A stretch of 64,000 bases of DNA from Catellatospora tritici (GTDB lineage: Bacteria; Actinomycetota; Actinomycetes; Mycobacteriales; Micromonosporaceae), in assembly GCF_019083965.1 (NCBI RefSeq), contig NZ_JAHRCY010000002.1:434001-498000 (forward strand), read 5' to 3'. The position numbers and the translations under genes are program-made. Positions 1 through 15,552 of this stretch are shown in pieces (positions within the stretch are counted from its first letter, which is position 1; each line of letters opens with the position of its first letter). The notes under the pieces are model-generated. The model saw only the letters and a program-made list of their open reading frames with translations. It was not told the DNA's origin and searched no databases.

Positions 1-331
1 TGATGCGGTCGGCCTGCTCCAGCTGCGACTGCTGCAACGCGTCGATCTCGGCGAGCTGGGTCAGGTAGACGCGCACCGGGTAGGCGTAACCCAGGGCGAG
101 CACGGCCAGGACGATCAGCAGCACGGTGGCGCGTCCGGTCAGGCCGTTCGGGTTCGGGGCGGTGGTGCGCTTGGCGGCGCCCGCCGCGGCGGCCCGCCGG
201 GCGGCCGCGGGGCGGCTCAGGGAGCGGTCGCCTTCGCGGACCGCGCGCACACCCGCGCTGCCACGAGCACCGCGGGCACCGTCACGGGGCCGCCGCACCG
301 GTCCGTGCCCACCAGGCTGTCGCCGCTGCAC
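1..331 (-). CDS. ftsB: FtsB/DivIC-family septum formation initiator, 3' end outside window
   Basis: Only the first 110 codons are present; the gene runs off the left edge. Translation from a GTG at 331 (GGGAGGGGAGG just upstream) gives an Arg/Ala/Pro-rich cytoplasmic leader of about 65 residues, one membrane segment (ATVLLIVLAVLALGYAYPV, about residues 68-86) and the start of a Gln/Leu-rich coiled coil (LAEIDALQQSQLEQAD). This is the layout of FtsB/DivIC divisome proteins, which link FtsQ and FtsL during septation. Its position directly downstream of eno is the usual actinobacterial one. The long leader is typical of actinobacterial members. The exact start is uncertain because other GTG codons lie further in, for example the one at about 296. 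Confidence 0.8.
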   Translation of the reverse strand, partial: MQRRQPGGHGPVRRPRDGARGARGSAGVRAVREGDRSLSRPAAARRAAAAGAAKRTTAPNPNGLTGRATVLLIVLAVLALGYAYPVRVYLTQLAEIDALQQSQLEQADRI

Positions 332-369
332 CACCCCTCCCCTCCCGCGAAGGTCGCAGCCTCCCGCGA

Positions 370-420
370 TGGTCGAAGCCCCCTCCAAACCGTTGACACG
401 GCTGAAAGGAGCTTCGACCA
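370..420. other. Stem-loop between eno and ftsB
   Basis: Ten-base perfect inverted repeat, TGGTCGAAGC (370-379) and GCTTCGACCA (411-420), with a 31-base loop. It lies in the 174-base gap between the end of eno and the start of the FtsB-like gene. It has no T-run, so it could be an attenuator, an RNA processing site or an operator. No function is assigned. Confidence 0.4.
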
Positions 421-505
421 CATGCTAGGCGCTACCGCGCCCCCGCGTCATATTCCGACGTCAACCCGCAGATGAGTCCTTTTCCACGGCCCGTCGGAAC
501 GTTCC

Positions 506-1879
<1,374 letters not shown>

Positions 1880-1941
1880 CTATCGGCATCATCCGCACCG
1901 GCTACCGCGTCCCTGCCGAGTGAACGCGCCTTAAGTCCGGG

Positions 1942-2637
1942 TCACGGCTTCGGCGTGGCACTCGGCCGGTGGTCCACCACGCGCGCGCCGTTGGGCACCG
2001 TGAACGCGTCGGCGGGCGGATCCGCCGACAGCCGCAGCAGCGCCTGGTCGATCTCGATCCCGTCGAGCACGCCGGTGAAGCTGGCCAGCACCCCATCGGA
2101 GGTCACACAGACGGTGAACCCGGCCGCGGTGGTCTCGATCAGCCCGGACACCTCCAGGCAGGTCGCCTGCCGCCCGGCGACGGTCGTGTCGTGCGCCTCG
2201 ACCGTCGCCTGGGTCTGCACCTCGACCACGCCCAGCAGGTCGTCCAGCACCGGGGCGGTGACCAGACCGTGCCTGACCAGCTCGGTGTACGGCGCCAACC
2301 CCAGCGGCCCCGGCTTGGGCACCGGCCGGATCTGGCAGCGTGCCGGGCGAACCGCGGTCACGCAGGACGTGAGCCCGTCGGCGGCGGCCATCAGCCGACC
2401 GCCCGGGTAGCCGTACGCCGCCTGGCTCGGCCGGACATGCTGCGCGATCTCGCCCCGCACCCCGTTGTCGAGCAGATACTCGGCGTGGTACGTCCGTTCG
2501 CCCGCACGGTGCACCTGGGCGATCATGTCGCTGATCAGACGGCTGCGGTCCATCGGCGCACCGCCATCAGGCATCACCTGGCAACCCGTCGTGAGCAGCA
2601 CTGACGCGCACATGAGGGAGGCAAGGGCGGCACGCAT
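1942..2637 (-). CDS. Secreted lipoprotein of unknown function
   Basis: 231 residues with a lipoprotein signal peptide: MRAALASLMCASVLL, then a lipobox-like LTTGC with the acceptor Cys at residue 19. The mature part has two further Cys pairs (SCVTAVRPARC, and TCLEVSG with FTVC) and an LppX/LprG-like feel (ISDMIAQVHRAGERTYHAEYLLDNGVRG), but I cannot assign it to a family firmly. The start was chosen because it is the only one that gives a signal peptide; the same frame stays open into the next gene upstream. It ends 149 bases before eno and sits 41 bases downstream of the DUF885 gene, so the two may be co-transcribed. Confidence 0.7.
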   Translation of the reverse strand: MRAALASLMCASVLLTTGCQVMPDGGAPMDRSRLISDMIAQVHRAGERTYHAEYLLDNGVRGEIAQHVRPSQAAYGYPGGRLMAAADGLTSCVTAVRPARCQIRPVPKPGPLGLAPYTELVRHGLVTAPVLDDLLGVVEVQTQATVEAHDTTVAGRQATCLEVSGLIETTAAGFTVCVTSDGVLASFTGVLDGIEIDQALLRLSADPPADAFTVPNGARVVDHRPSATPKP

Positions 2638-2678
2638 GCCGGACAGCCTCCCCCATCGGCCCGACCTCGCGCAAACCC

Positions 2679-4295
2679 CTACAACCCGAGCAGGGTGCGC
2701 AGGTGGCGCGGGGGCGGGCAGCCGAACGACAGCATCCGGTCGTGCCAGTCCCGTACGCCGACGCCGAACGGGCGCGCCCGTCCGATCTCCGACACCTCCG
2801 CCCAGCCGACGAAGTACGTCGACAGCTGCGCCGAGCTGAGCAGTGACCGGCGCCACTTGCCCGCCGCCTCGCCGTCCTCCTGGAAACCCTGCTCGAGCAT
2901 CAGCGCCATCCCGTCGGCCTCCGACAGGTCCTCGCAGTGCACGAGCTGGTCGAGGATCGCGTTGATGCTCATCCGCAGCTGCATCTTGAGCTGCTGGGCG
3001 CGCACCGCCAGCCCGCCGTAGCCGTTGGCCACCATCAGCTCCTCGGCGTACACGGCCCAGCCCTCGGTGAACGTGCCCGAGTGGCCCAGGGCCCGGACCC
3101 GGGTGCTGCCCCGGTAGCGGCGGGCGTGCGCGAGCTGCAGGAAGTGCCCCGGCATCGCCTCGTGCACGGTCAGGTTCTTGATCGAGTGGTGGTTGTACTC
3201 GCGGTAGAACGAGCGCACCCGCTCCGGCGACCAGCCGGCCGGGGTCGGCGAGATGCAGTAGAACGTCGGCAGCTCGGCGGTCTCCAGCTTGCCGGGCGGG
3301 TCGCAGTACGCCACCGCCACCCCACGGGCGAACTCCGGCATCTCCTCGATCACCAACGGGTCGTCGATGAGGGTGACCAGGTCGTGCTCGCGTACGAACG
3401 CGGTGGTGTCGGTGACCGCGGCACGGGCCGCGGCCAGGACCGTCGTGTCGTCGGGGTGGCTGTCGGCCAGCCGGTCCAGGGCCCGGCGCACCGTCGCGTC
3501 GTCGGCCGCGCCGCCCTCCAGCGCGACCGCCACCTCGCGCAGCTCCTCGGTGACCCGGCGCAGGTTCTCCTGTGCCCGCTTGAGCACCTCGGCCGCGCTC
3601 AGCTCGGTGTCGAGGGTGTACCAGAGCTTGGCTTCCCACAGCCGGCGGCCCAGCCGTGGATCACGGCCGCCACCCTTCTCGGCCTGCTGCGCACACCACG
3701 CCGAGAAGTCGTCCAGCGCCAGCACCGCGGCCGCCGCCAGCGGCTGCACCTGGTCGGCCAGCCCCGGCTCCTCGGCCAGCAGGCGTGGCAGCTCGGCGCG
3801 CACCAGCGCGGCCGTGCCCGCGAACTGGCCGACCGCGGTCTCCAGGTGGATCTGCGGGCAGTCGCGCAGCACGCCACGCGCGGTCGCCAGCGTGTCCGGC
3901 ACCTGCGCCAGCCGACCGGCCAGCGCGTGCAGCCGCTGCTCGGCGGGCGCGAACGGCCGCGCGAGCAGCCCGTGCAGCAGCACGCCCGGGTTGTGCCGCA
4001 GCGGATTCCACTGGTACGACTTCAGCTCGCTCAGCTCGAACAACTGCCGGTCGACGAGCGCGCTGAGGATGGCGTGGTCGACCCGTTCCGGCTCGTCCAG
4101 GTCGTCGGCGTCCACCTGCGACAGGGCTCCGGCCGCGTCGCGCAGCATGTTCAGGTCGGCGGTGACGCCGTCAGGTGACAGGTCCGGCAACCGGTCGTCG
4201 AACCGGTGGTCCCCCGCGTCGGCGGCCAGTTCCGGGGATGCCTCCAGCAGCGCATCGGCGATGTGTTCGGCCAGCGGCACGAAGTCCAACGTCAT
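2679..4295 (-). CDS. DUF885 family metallopeptidase-like protein
   Basis: 538 residues, the usual size for DUF885 proteins. The family resembles zincin peptidases and is distantly like carboxypeptidase Taq/M32 enzymes. It keeps the zinc motif HEAMPGH (about residues 378-384) with the downstream TEGWAVYAEELM helix that supplies a further Glu. The N-terminal half is alpha-helical and Leu/Ala-rich with no signal peptide, so it is probably cytoplasmic. The substrate is unknown. ATG at 4295 was preferred over a TTG three codons upstream. It is located between the lipoprotein and mazG genes on the same strand. Confidence 0.85.
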   Translation of the reverse strand: MTLDFVPLAEHIADALLEASPELAADAGDHRFDDRLPDLSPDGVTADLNMLRDAAGALSQVDADDLDEPERVDHAILSALVDRQLFELSELKSYQWNPLRHNPGVLLHGLLARPFAPAEQRLHALAGRLAQVPDTLATARGVLRDCPQIHLETAVGQFAGTAALVRAELPRLLAEEPGLADQVQPLAAAAVLALDDFSAWCAQQAEKGGGRDPRLGRRLWEAKLWYTLDTELSAAEVLKRAQENLRRVTEELREVAVALEGGAADDATVRRALDRLADSHPDDTTVLAAARAAVTDTTAFVREHDLVTLIDDPLVIEEMPEFARGVAVAYCDPPGKLETAELPTFYCISPTPAGWSPERVRSFYREYNHHSIKNLTVHEAMPGHFLQLAHARRYRGSTRVRALGHSGTFTEGWAVYAEELMVANGYGGLAVRAQQLKMQLRMSINAILDQLVHCEDLSEADGMALMLEQGFQEDGEAAGKWRRSLLSSAQLSTYFVGWAEVSEIGRARPFGVGVRDWHDRMLSFGCPPPRHLRTLLGL

Positions 4296-4340
4296 GCGGC
4301 CCAAGGTACCCTGCCCCGCGCCCCGCCGACGGCACCATGC

Positions 4341-4378
4341 CCCGCCTCCGATAGGCGCTGGCCTATTGGATTGGCGGG
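4341..4378. repeat. Intergenic hairpin, member 1 of the ATAGGC/GCCTAT repeat family
   Basis: Nested inverted repeats: outer CCCGCC (4341-4346) with GGCGGG (4373-4378), inner ATAGGC (4351-4356) with GCCTAT (4361-4366) around a GCTG loop. It fills the gap between mazG and the DUF885 gene. The core TGGCCTAT recurs in hairpins at 7484-7548 and 44057-44113. Confidence 0.55.
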
Positions 4379-4385
4379 CGTGGGC

Positions 4386-5339
4386 TCAGCTGTCGGGGTG
4401 CAGGGCCTCGGCGTAGCGATGCAGTTCGGCGCGCAGGGCGGCCTCCGGGTCGGCGTCGGGCCCCGCCCCGGCGACCAGCGCGAACAGCTTCCCGCCCAGG
4501 GTGTCCGTGGGCTGCGGCTCGGGCAGGCCGTGGCGGCGCGCCTTGACCAGTAGCTTCGCCGCGAGTGCGAGCGCGGGCAGCGACCAGCTGACGCCCTCGA
4601 TCGGGGATCGCCGCACCCGCTCCTCGCTCTTGACCCGCTCCCAGTTGGCGATGATCTCGTCGACGTCGGCGACGGGCGTGTCGGCGAAGACGTGCGGGTT
4701 ACGTCGGATCATCTTCGCCACGAAGTCGCCCGCCACGTCGTCGACGTCCCAACGCGCGTCCTCGGGCAGCTCCTGGGCCAGTTGGGCGTGGAACAGCACC
4801 TGCAGCAGCACGTCGCCCATCTCGTCGCGCAGGGCGGCGTGATCGCCCGCGACGATCGCGTCGTACGCCTCGTATGCCTCTTCCAGCAGGTACTTGGCCA
4901 GCGTGCGGTGGGTCTGCTCGCGGCGCCACGGGTCCTGCGCCTGGAGCCGGTCGGTGACGGCGACCGCGTCGAGCAGACGGGCGCCGCGTGGATCCCAGGA
5001 GCCGTACATGAGCTCCAACTCGGCCAGACCGGGTTCCCGGGCCAGCCGCAGCCCCAGCTCGCGGGCCAGGTGCTCGTCGCCGCCGGGGCCGGACAGCCAC
5101 ACCACGGTGCCGTCCGGGGCCGCCAGCGCGGCGTCGAGCAGGTCCTGCGCGACGGGCCGGTCGAGCACGCGCACCTGCGCGCCGTTGGCGCGCAGCGCGG
5201 TGACCGCCTCGCCGTCGGCGGGGGCGAGCACCGGGTGCGCGCGCACGAGGTCCCAGGCGGGCGCGGTGAGCAGGCCCGCCGGGATGCGAGGTGAGGTGAC
5301 GAGCAGGACGATCCGTCGTACGGGTCCAGCCGCGGTCAC
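4386..5339 (-). CDS. mazG: MazG family nucleoside triphosphate pyrophosphohydrolase
   Basis: 317 residues. The C-terminal MazG domain carries the metal-binding EExxE...ExxD pattern (YLLEEAYEAYDAI and DEMGDVLLQVLFHAQ), then FVAKMIRRNPHVFAD and WERVKSEER. MazG hydrolyses non-canonical or surplus NTPs to NMP and pyrophosphate. As in other actinobacteria, about 130 N-terminal residues (IVLLVTSPRIPAGLLT onward) precede the catalytic domain. The GTG start overlaps the stop of the upstream lipoprotein by four bases (GTGA), so the two are translationally coupled. mazG between mfd and eno is conserved actinobacterial synteny. Confidence 0.93.
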   Translation of the reverse strand: MTAAGPVRRIVLLVTSPRIPAGLLTAPAWDLVRAHPVLAPADGEAVTALRANGAQVRVLDRPVAQDLLDAALAAPDGTVVWLSGPGGDEHLARELGLRLAREPGLAELELMYGSWDPRGARLLDAVAVTDRLQAQDPWRREQTHRTLAKYLLEEAYEAYDAIVAGDHAALRDEMGDVLLQVLFHAQLAQELPEDARWDVDDVAGDFVAKMIRRNPHVFADTPVADVDEIIANWERVKSEERVRRSPIEGVSWSLPALALAAKLLVKARRHGLPEPQPTDTLGGKLFALVAGAGPDADPEAALRAELHRYAEALHPDS

Positions 5340-6016
5340 TGCGGCTGTGCCTCCGGCTCCGGGCTCGCCTCGACGACCTTGTCCACGACCGCGTTCGAGG
5401 CGGGCTGACCGAGGATCGCGCTGATCGCCGGGCCCTGCTGGAACGACAGCAGCGGGAACCGCAGCGAGCGGTAGCGCGGGTTCACCGACACGTCGGCGGC
5501 CTTCGCCGCGTCGGCCAGCACCTTGCGCTTGCCCAGCGCCGCGGCGACCTCGCCACCCGCGCCGAGCCGGTCCTTGAGCTTGTCGAACGACTGCTCCGGG
5601 TCGGCGGGCACGATCGCGCCGACAGCCACGCCGTTGTCGTACACCTCGCGCAGGTCGGCCTCGGTGGGCTGGACCGGGTCGGCCTGGAGGGACTCGTTGC
5701 AGGTCTGCACCCGCTGACTGATCGTCAGCAGCTCCGGCGTGTTCGGCTGGGCGGGCGCCTGGGTCGGGGCCGCCGCCTTGTTGACGCGCTGGCAGAGCTG
5801 GTCGAGCACGAGCAGCTGCACCACCTGGGTGCGGTTGGGCAGGCTCGACGGGTCCGCGCCCGGCTGCTGGGCCTTCATCTGGTCGAGCAGCTGCGTGACC
5901 CGCTCCTCGGTGAACTGCTGGTCACCGACGTACGCGGCGACGTCCGGGTTCGAACGGCAGGCGGCCAGGGCCAGCAAAGCGGTCGCGATTCCGGCGGCGG
6001 CGGTCAGACGGCGCAC
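5336..6016 (-). CDS. SurA N-terminal domain lipoprotein, possible chaperone
   Basis: 226 residues. Signal peptide MRRLTAAAGIATALLALAAC with lipobox LAAC (Cys20). The next stretch, VAAYVGDQQFTEERVTQLLDQ, is the SurA_N/peptidyl-prolyl isomerase-associated helical signature seen in secreted chaperones. No PPIase (parvulin) domain follows, so a holdase or adaptor role is more likely than an isomerase. It is anchored to the outer face of the membrane. It forms an operon with mazG (four-base overlap). The ATG is preceded by AGGAGGAC-like bases. It occupies the lpqU-like position of the conserved block, but similarity to LpqU itself is not evident. Confidence 0.75.
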   Translation of the reverse strand: MRRLTAAAGIATALLALAACRSNPDVAAYVGDQQFTEERVTQLLDQMKAQQPGADPSSLPNRTQVVQLLVLDQLCQRVNKAAAPTQAPAQPNTPELLTISQRVQTCNESLQADPVQPTEADLREVYDNGVAVGAIVPADPEQSFDKLKDRLGAGGEVAAALGKRKVLADAAKAADVSVNPRYRSLRFPLLSFQQGPAISAILGQPASNAVVDKVVEASPEPEAQPQ

Positions 6017-6140
6017 GAGGTCCTCCTGTGACGGGCGTACGGCCCCAACTCTCTCACGGGTTGATGATCCGGGAGATCTCAGGGTGGATTCAGGTGTTCG
6101 GGGGGTCCGAAAGTAACCTTGACACGGCAGAATTCCGGCC

Positions 6141-7313
6141 GTGACGACGCAGACGCTTCCTCGATCCCCCGAGGCCTGGGTGGGGATCGTACGCTCCGGA
6201 CCCGCCCCGGATCAGGCCCCGGCCGTGGTCACGGCCGTCTATCGGCTGTGGCTCGTCGCATTCACGCTGAAGATGCTGGGCTCCACCTGGGACATGTCCT
6301 GGCACTTCAAGTGGCTGCGCGACGACTTCGCCCCGCCGCACCTGCTCAACACCGCCGGCACGGTGCTGGTGGTGGCGCTGGTGCTGTTCCAGGCGTACCA
6401 CAGCGTCGGGGTGGACGCCCTGGCCAAGCGCCTGATGATCGGCGGCACCGCCACCTTCCTGGTGGCCATCCCCATCGACGTGCTCAACCACCGCATCAAC
6501 GGGCTGGACATCACCGCGTGGAGCGCCAGCCACGCGCTGCTGTACACCGGCACCGCGTTCATGCTGCTCGGCGCCGCCCGCGGCTACTGGATCTCGACTC
6601 CCCCGGGTCGTACGCGCACCGTCGTCAGTGCCGTGCTCTGGGGCTTCTTCCTGGAGAACGTGCTCTTCCCGAACCAGCACCAGGAGTACGGCGTGCTGTC
6701 GCTGCAGGCCTGGGACGCGGGCACGCCGACCGCCGAGCCGAGCCTGCTCGAGTTCGCGGCCGGTCAGATCGGCCGCGCCGTCGACCGCGTCGCCGTGCAG
6801 GGCTTCGCGCTGCCGGTCGACTCCTGGGTGTACCCGTCCTGGCTGGCCGGAGCGGCGCTGCTGACCCTGGTCGCGGCCCGGCTGTTCGTCGGCGCGCGCT
6901 GGACCGCGACCTGCATCGCCGCCTGCTACCTGGGCTACCGCCTGTTCGCCTGGATGCTGCTGGCCGGCACCGGCTTCCCGAAGTCGATCCCGCCGCTGCT
7001 GCTGCTCGCGGGCGCGATCGCGGTCGACGTCGTGTTCCTGGCGCTGCCCACGGCTCCGGCCCCGGCGGCCACCCCGCTGGACGGCGTGGTCGCCGCCCGT
7101 CCGGCCGCCGGTTCGGGCATCGGCCGTGTGCTGCTGGTCTCGGTGTTCGGCGCGGCCTTGGCGACCGCGTGCCTGGCGGGCGCGGCCTGGCTGCAGGACT
7201 TCGTCATCGGGGCCCCGCCGATCAGCTACCCGGCGTTCATCTGGGGCGGCCTCGTCCTGGCCGCGGGCTGGGCACTCCTGGCCCTGGCCACCCGCTCCCG
7301 CCGCACCGCCTGA
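6141..7313 (+). CDS. Polytopic membrane protein of unknown function
   Basis: 390 residues with about eight to nine hydrophobic segments and short loops. The first loop has TLKMLGSTWDMSWHFKWLRD and a conserved-looking FAPPHLLNTAG; later FPNQHQEYGVLSLQAWD lies between segments. Several His and Trp residues near membrane boundaries (WHFKW, NHR, SHALLY, PNQHQEYG) could bind metal or haem, but that is speculation. I do not recognise the family. It lies on the opposite strand between the mazG operon and ogt, inside an otherwise conserved block, and is followed by a strong palindromic terminator. Confidence 0.75.
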   Translation: MTTQTLPRSPEAWVGIVRSGPAPDQAPAVVTAVYRLWLVAFTLKMLGSTWDMSWHFKWLRDDFAPPHLLNTAGTVLVVALVLFQAYHSVGVDALAKRLMIGGTATFLVAIPIDVLNHRINGLDITAWSASHALLYTGTAFMLLGAARGYWISTPPGRTRTVVSAVLWGFFLENVLFPNQHQEYGVLSLQAWDAGTPTAEPSLLEFAAGQIGRAVDRVAVQGFALPVDSWVYPSWLAGAALLTLVAARLFVGARWTATCIAACYLGYRLFAWMLLAGTGFPKSIPPLLLLAGAIAVDVVFLALPTAPAPAATPLDGVVAARPAAGSGIGRVLLVSVFGAALATACLAGAAWLQDFVIGAPPISYPAFIWGGLVLAAGWALLALATRSRRTA

Positions 7314-7328
7314 CCGCACCGCGGATGT

Positions 7329-7368
7329 GGCGAAGGCCACCGTCCCACGTGGGACGGTGGCCTTCGCC
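7329..7368. terminator. Perfect 40-base palindrome, probable bidirectional terminator
   Basis: Twenty-base arms starting GGCGAAGGCC meet at CCCACGTGGG with no unpaired loop. It lies 15 bases after the stop of the membrane protein gene. No T-run follows, which is common for terminators in very GC-rich actinomycetes. Confidence 0.7.
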
Positions 7369-7483
7369 GTTCCCGGAGACCACTCCGCCGAGACCATGTC
7401 TCCCGAGACCCCGTGCAACCGTGCGACCCCGTGTAGCCGAGCCCCGTGCAACCGAGCGGCGGGTGCGCCAAGGCCGATTTAGC

Positions 7484-7548
7484 ATCGACGCTGGCCTATC
7501 TAGAGCACGATTTCGCGAGTTTCATCCTCTAGATAGGCCAGCGTCGAT
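7484..7548. repeat. Intergenic hairpin, member 2 of the GGCCTATC/GATAGGCC family
   Basis: Perfect 22-base inverted repeat, left arm 7484-7505 (beginning ATCGACGCTGGCCTATC) and right arm 7527-7548, with a 21-base loop. It sits between two convergent genes. A run of six A follows on the plus strand, so it is not a standard terminator for either gene. The core matches the hairpins at 4341 and 44057. The 110 bases before it (7371-7480) contain repeated CCCCGTG/GCAACCG words and no gene. Confidence 0.65.
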
Positions 7549-7562
7549 TCAAAAAACAGGGG

Positions 7563-8041
7563 TCAGGCTAGCCAGTCGTGTTCCATGCGGACTCGGGCTT
7601 CGAGTTCGAGGAGTTGGCGCTTGCGGGGCAGGCCGCCGCCGAAGCCGACCAGTTTGCCGCCCGCGCCGACCACCCGGTGGCACGGCACCACCACCGCGAC
7701 CGGGTTGCGGTTGCAGGCCACGCCGACGGCCCGCGCCGCGTCCGGCTCGCCGACCGCGCGAGCCACCTCGCCGTAGGTCAGCGTCTCGCCGTACGGGATG
7801 CGCGACAACTGCGCCCACACCGCCCGCTCGAAGTCGCTGCCGCGCCGGACCGAGACCGGCAGCGTGAACTCGACCAGCTCGCCCGCGAAGTAGGCGCGCA
7901 GCTGCTCGGCGACCACGTCCAGCCGCCGGTCCACGTCCATGGACACGTCGAGCTTGCCGAACTGCAGCGCGCACAGCCCGAGGTCGTCGACCGCGCAGCT
8001 CAGCGGGCCGATGGGGGTGTCCACCACGGTCCAGCGCATGG

Positions 8042-8045
<4 letters not shown>
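7563..8045 (-). CDS. ogt: Methylated-DNA--protein-cysteine methyltransferase
   Basis: Suicidal repair of O6-alkylguanine. 160 residues, typical Ogt size. It has the active-site motif VVPCHRVVGAGGKLVGFGGG (acceptor Cys in PCHR), preceded by the ATL-type helix YGEVARAVGEPDAARAVGVA with the DNA-intercalating Arg/Asn region (ACNRNP). The ATG start (MTMRWTVVDTPIGPL) overlaps the mfd stop as ATGA, so it is co-translated with mfd, pairing two DNA repair functions. The open frame extends 11 codons upstream, but the overlap start is favoured. Confidence 0.93.
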
Positions 8046-11614
<3,569 letters not shown>

Positions 11615-11739
11615 CTGCGCCTTCCACGTTCGGCCACGCCGAATTGCCCCGCAGCCAGAACGGTGCGGGGTACTGGGGCCAGCGTACTCCTCGCGTAGGA
11701 AGGCATTGCGGTATTTCCACCGCAGCGGATGGACCGCGT

Positions 11740-11772
11740 CTATATGGAGGACTACACTTGCCCCATATGTAG
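11740..11772. promoter_or_regulatory. Candidate VapBC operator/promoter palindrome
   Basis: Imperfect inverted repeat CTATATGG (11740-11747) and CCATATGTAG (11763-11772), 17 bases before the vapB start in the AT-richest part of the mfd-vapB gap. Antitoxins of this class normally repress their own promoter at such palindromes. Candidate only. Confidence 0.4.
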
Positions 11773-11789
11773 ATCTGAGGTGATCAAAT

Positions 11790-12023
11790 ATGGCGATGAC
11801 GTCGGTTGATGTCGACCAGGAAATCCTGTCCAAGGTCGGCAAGGTGCTCGGCACCACCACCAAGAAGGACACCATCAACGAGGCCCTGAATGAGGTCTTG
11901 CGGGTCCACGCCGCCAACCGGCTGATGGAACTCCTGCAAGGGGACGCTATCGAGATCGAGGACCCTGACCAGGTGCGCCGCGAGGCCTGGGGATACTCAG
12001 CCGACCAGGCTGAGACCCGGTGA
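11790..12023 (+). CDS. VapB-type antitoxin
   Basis: 77 residues. N-terminal ribbon-helix-helix-like segment (TSVDVDQEILSKVGKVLG, TTTKKDTINEALNEVLRVH) followed by a charged, probably disordered toxin-binding tail (DAIEIEDPDQVRREAWGYS). This is the usual layout of DUF2191/VapB antitoxins. It has a strong ribosome site (GAGGTGATC). It overlaps the toxin gene start by four bases, as in most toxin-antitoxin operons. It neutralises the downstream PIN toxin and probably represses the operon. Confidence 0.85.
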   Translation: MAMTSVDVDQEILSKVGKVLGTTTKKDTINEALNEVLRVHAANRLMELLQGDAIEIEDPDQVRREAWGYSADQAETR

Positions 12024-12439
12024 AACCTCGCTACCTCGTCGACACCAGCGCACTGCTGCGGGTCAAGCGCAACCCCGAGGTGGCACGGGTGATCGGCCCG
12101 CTGCTCATCCAGGGGTCGGTGGCCATTTGCGCGCCGGCGTTGCTGGAGGTCATGTACTCGACCCGCGCCACCGAATATGACACCACGCTGCTCACCTTCC
12201 AGCAGAGTATGCATGTGCTCGCCCTCGACCAGGCCTCCTGCGCCCGCGCTGTCGAGGTGCAGCAGCTGCTGGCGCAGACCTCCCAGCACCGCACCGCCAA
12301 GGCCATCGATCTGCTGATCGCGGCCTGCGCCGAGATGAACAGCCTCACCGTCCTGCATTACGACCGGGACTACGACGCGATCGCCGCGGTGACCCATCAG
12401 CCCACGATGTGGGTCGTACCTGCCGGTTCAGTCCCGTAG
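12020..12439 (+). CDS. vapC: VapC-type PIN domain toxin ribonuclease
   Basis: 139 residues, one PIN domain. The acidic metal-binding residues are visible: Asp in LVDTSALL near the N-terminus, Glu in ALLEVMYS, Asp in KAIDLLIAACAE and Asp in YDRDYDAIA. VapC toxins are Mg-dependent endoribonucleases, often cutting tRNA or rRNA; the target here is unknown. The GTG start overlaps vapB. The pair sits between mfd and ppc, antisense to an open frame upstream of mfd, which suggests insertion as a small accessory module. Confidence 0.9.
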   Translation: MKPRYLVDTSALLRVKRNPEVARVIGPLLIQGSVAICAPALLEVMYSTRATEYDTTLLTFQQSMHVLALDQASCARAVEVQQLLAQTSQHRTAKAIDLLIAACAEMNSLTVLHYDRDYDAIAAVTHQPTMWVVPAGSVP

Positions 12440-12564
12440 CGAGATGATCGCGAAATGTGGGATGGCCCGCGTCACACCGCCGACCGGCGCGTCTGCGGGC
12501 TAGAGTTCAGGTCGGACAGCGTCGTCCTTCACTACACGAAGAGGGACACGCGGAAGGACCAGCG

Positions 12565-15375
<2,811 letters not shown>

Positions 15376-15552
15376 CCTGCGGTCAACGTTCACTCAGACG
15401 ACTCACACGGTTCTCCCAGCGGGTGCACTCGACCGGGGTGCGTCCTGCTGCCACACTTGTCACCTGTCGGTCACGGAGGGGCGCTAGTCTCGCGACGACG
15501 CGAGTGGCGCGAAGGAGTGGACCGGCTGGAAGTCGGGGAGGCGGGAGCGGTC

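Noticed and set aside
2638..3639. Fusion of the lipoprotein frame with an upstream extension of about 330 residues
   Set aside because: The extension is an antisense-like Arg/Gly-rich frame inside the DUF885 gene; the signal peptide fixes the start at 2637.
11615..12397. Long minus-strand extension of the mfd reading frame upstream of 11614
   Set aside because: It is antisense to vapBC, shows no Mfd-like sequence, and the normal Mfd N-terminus starts at 11614.
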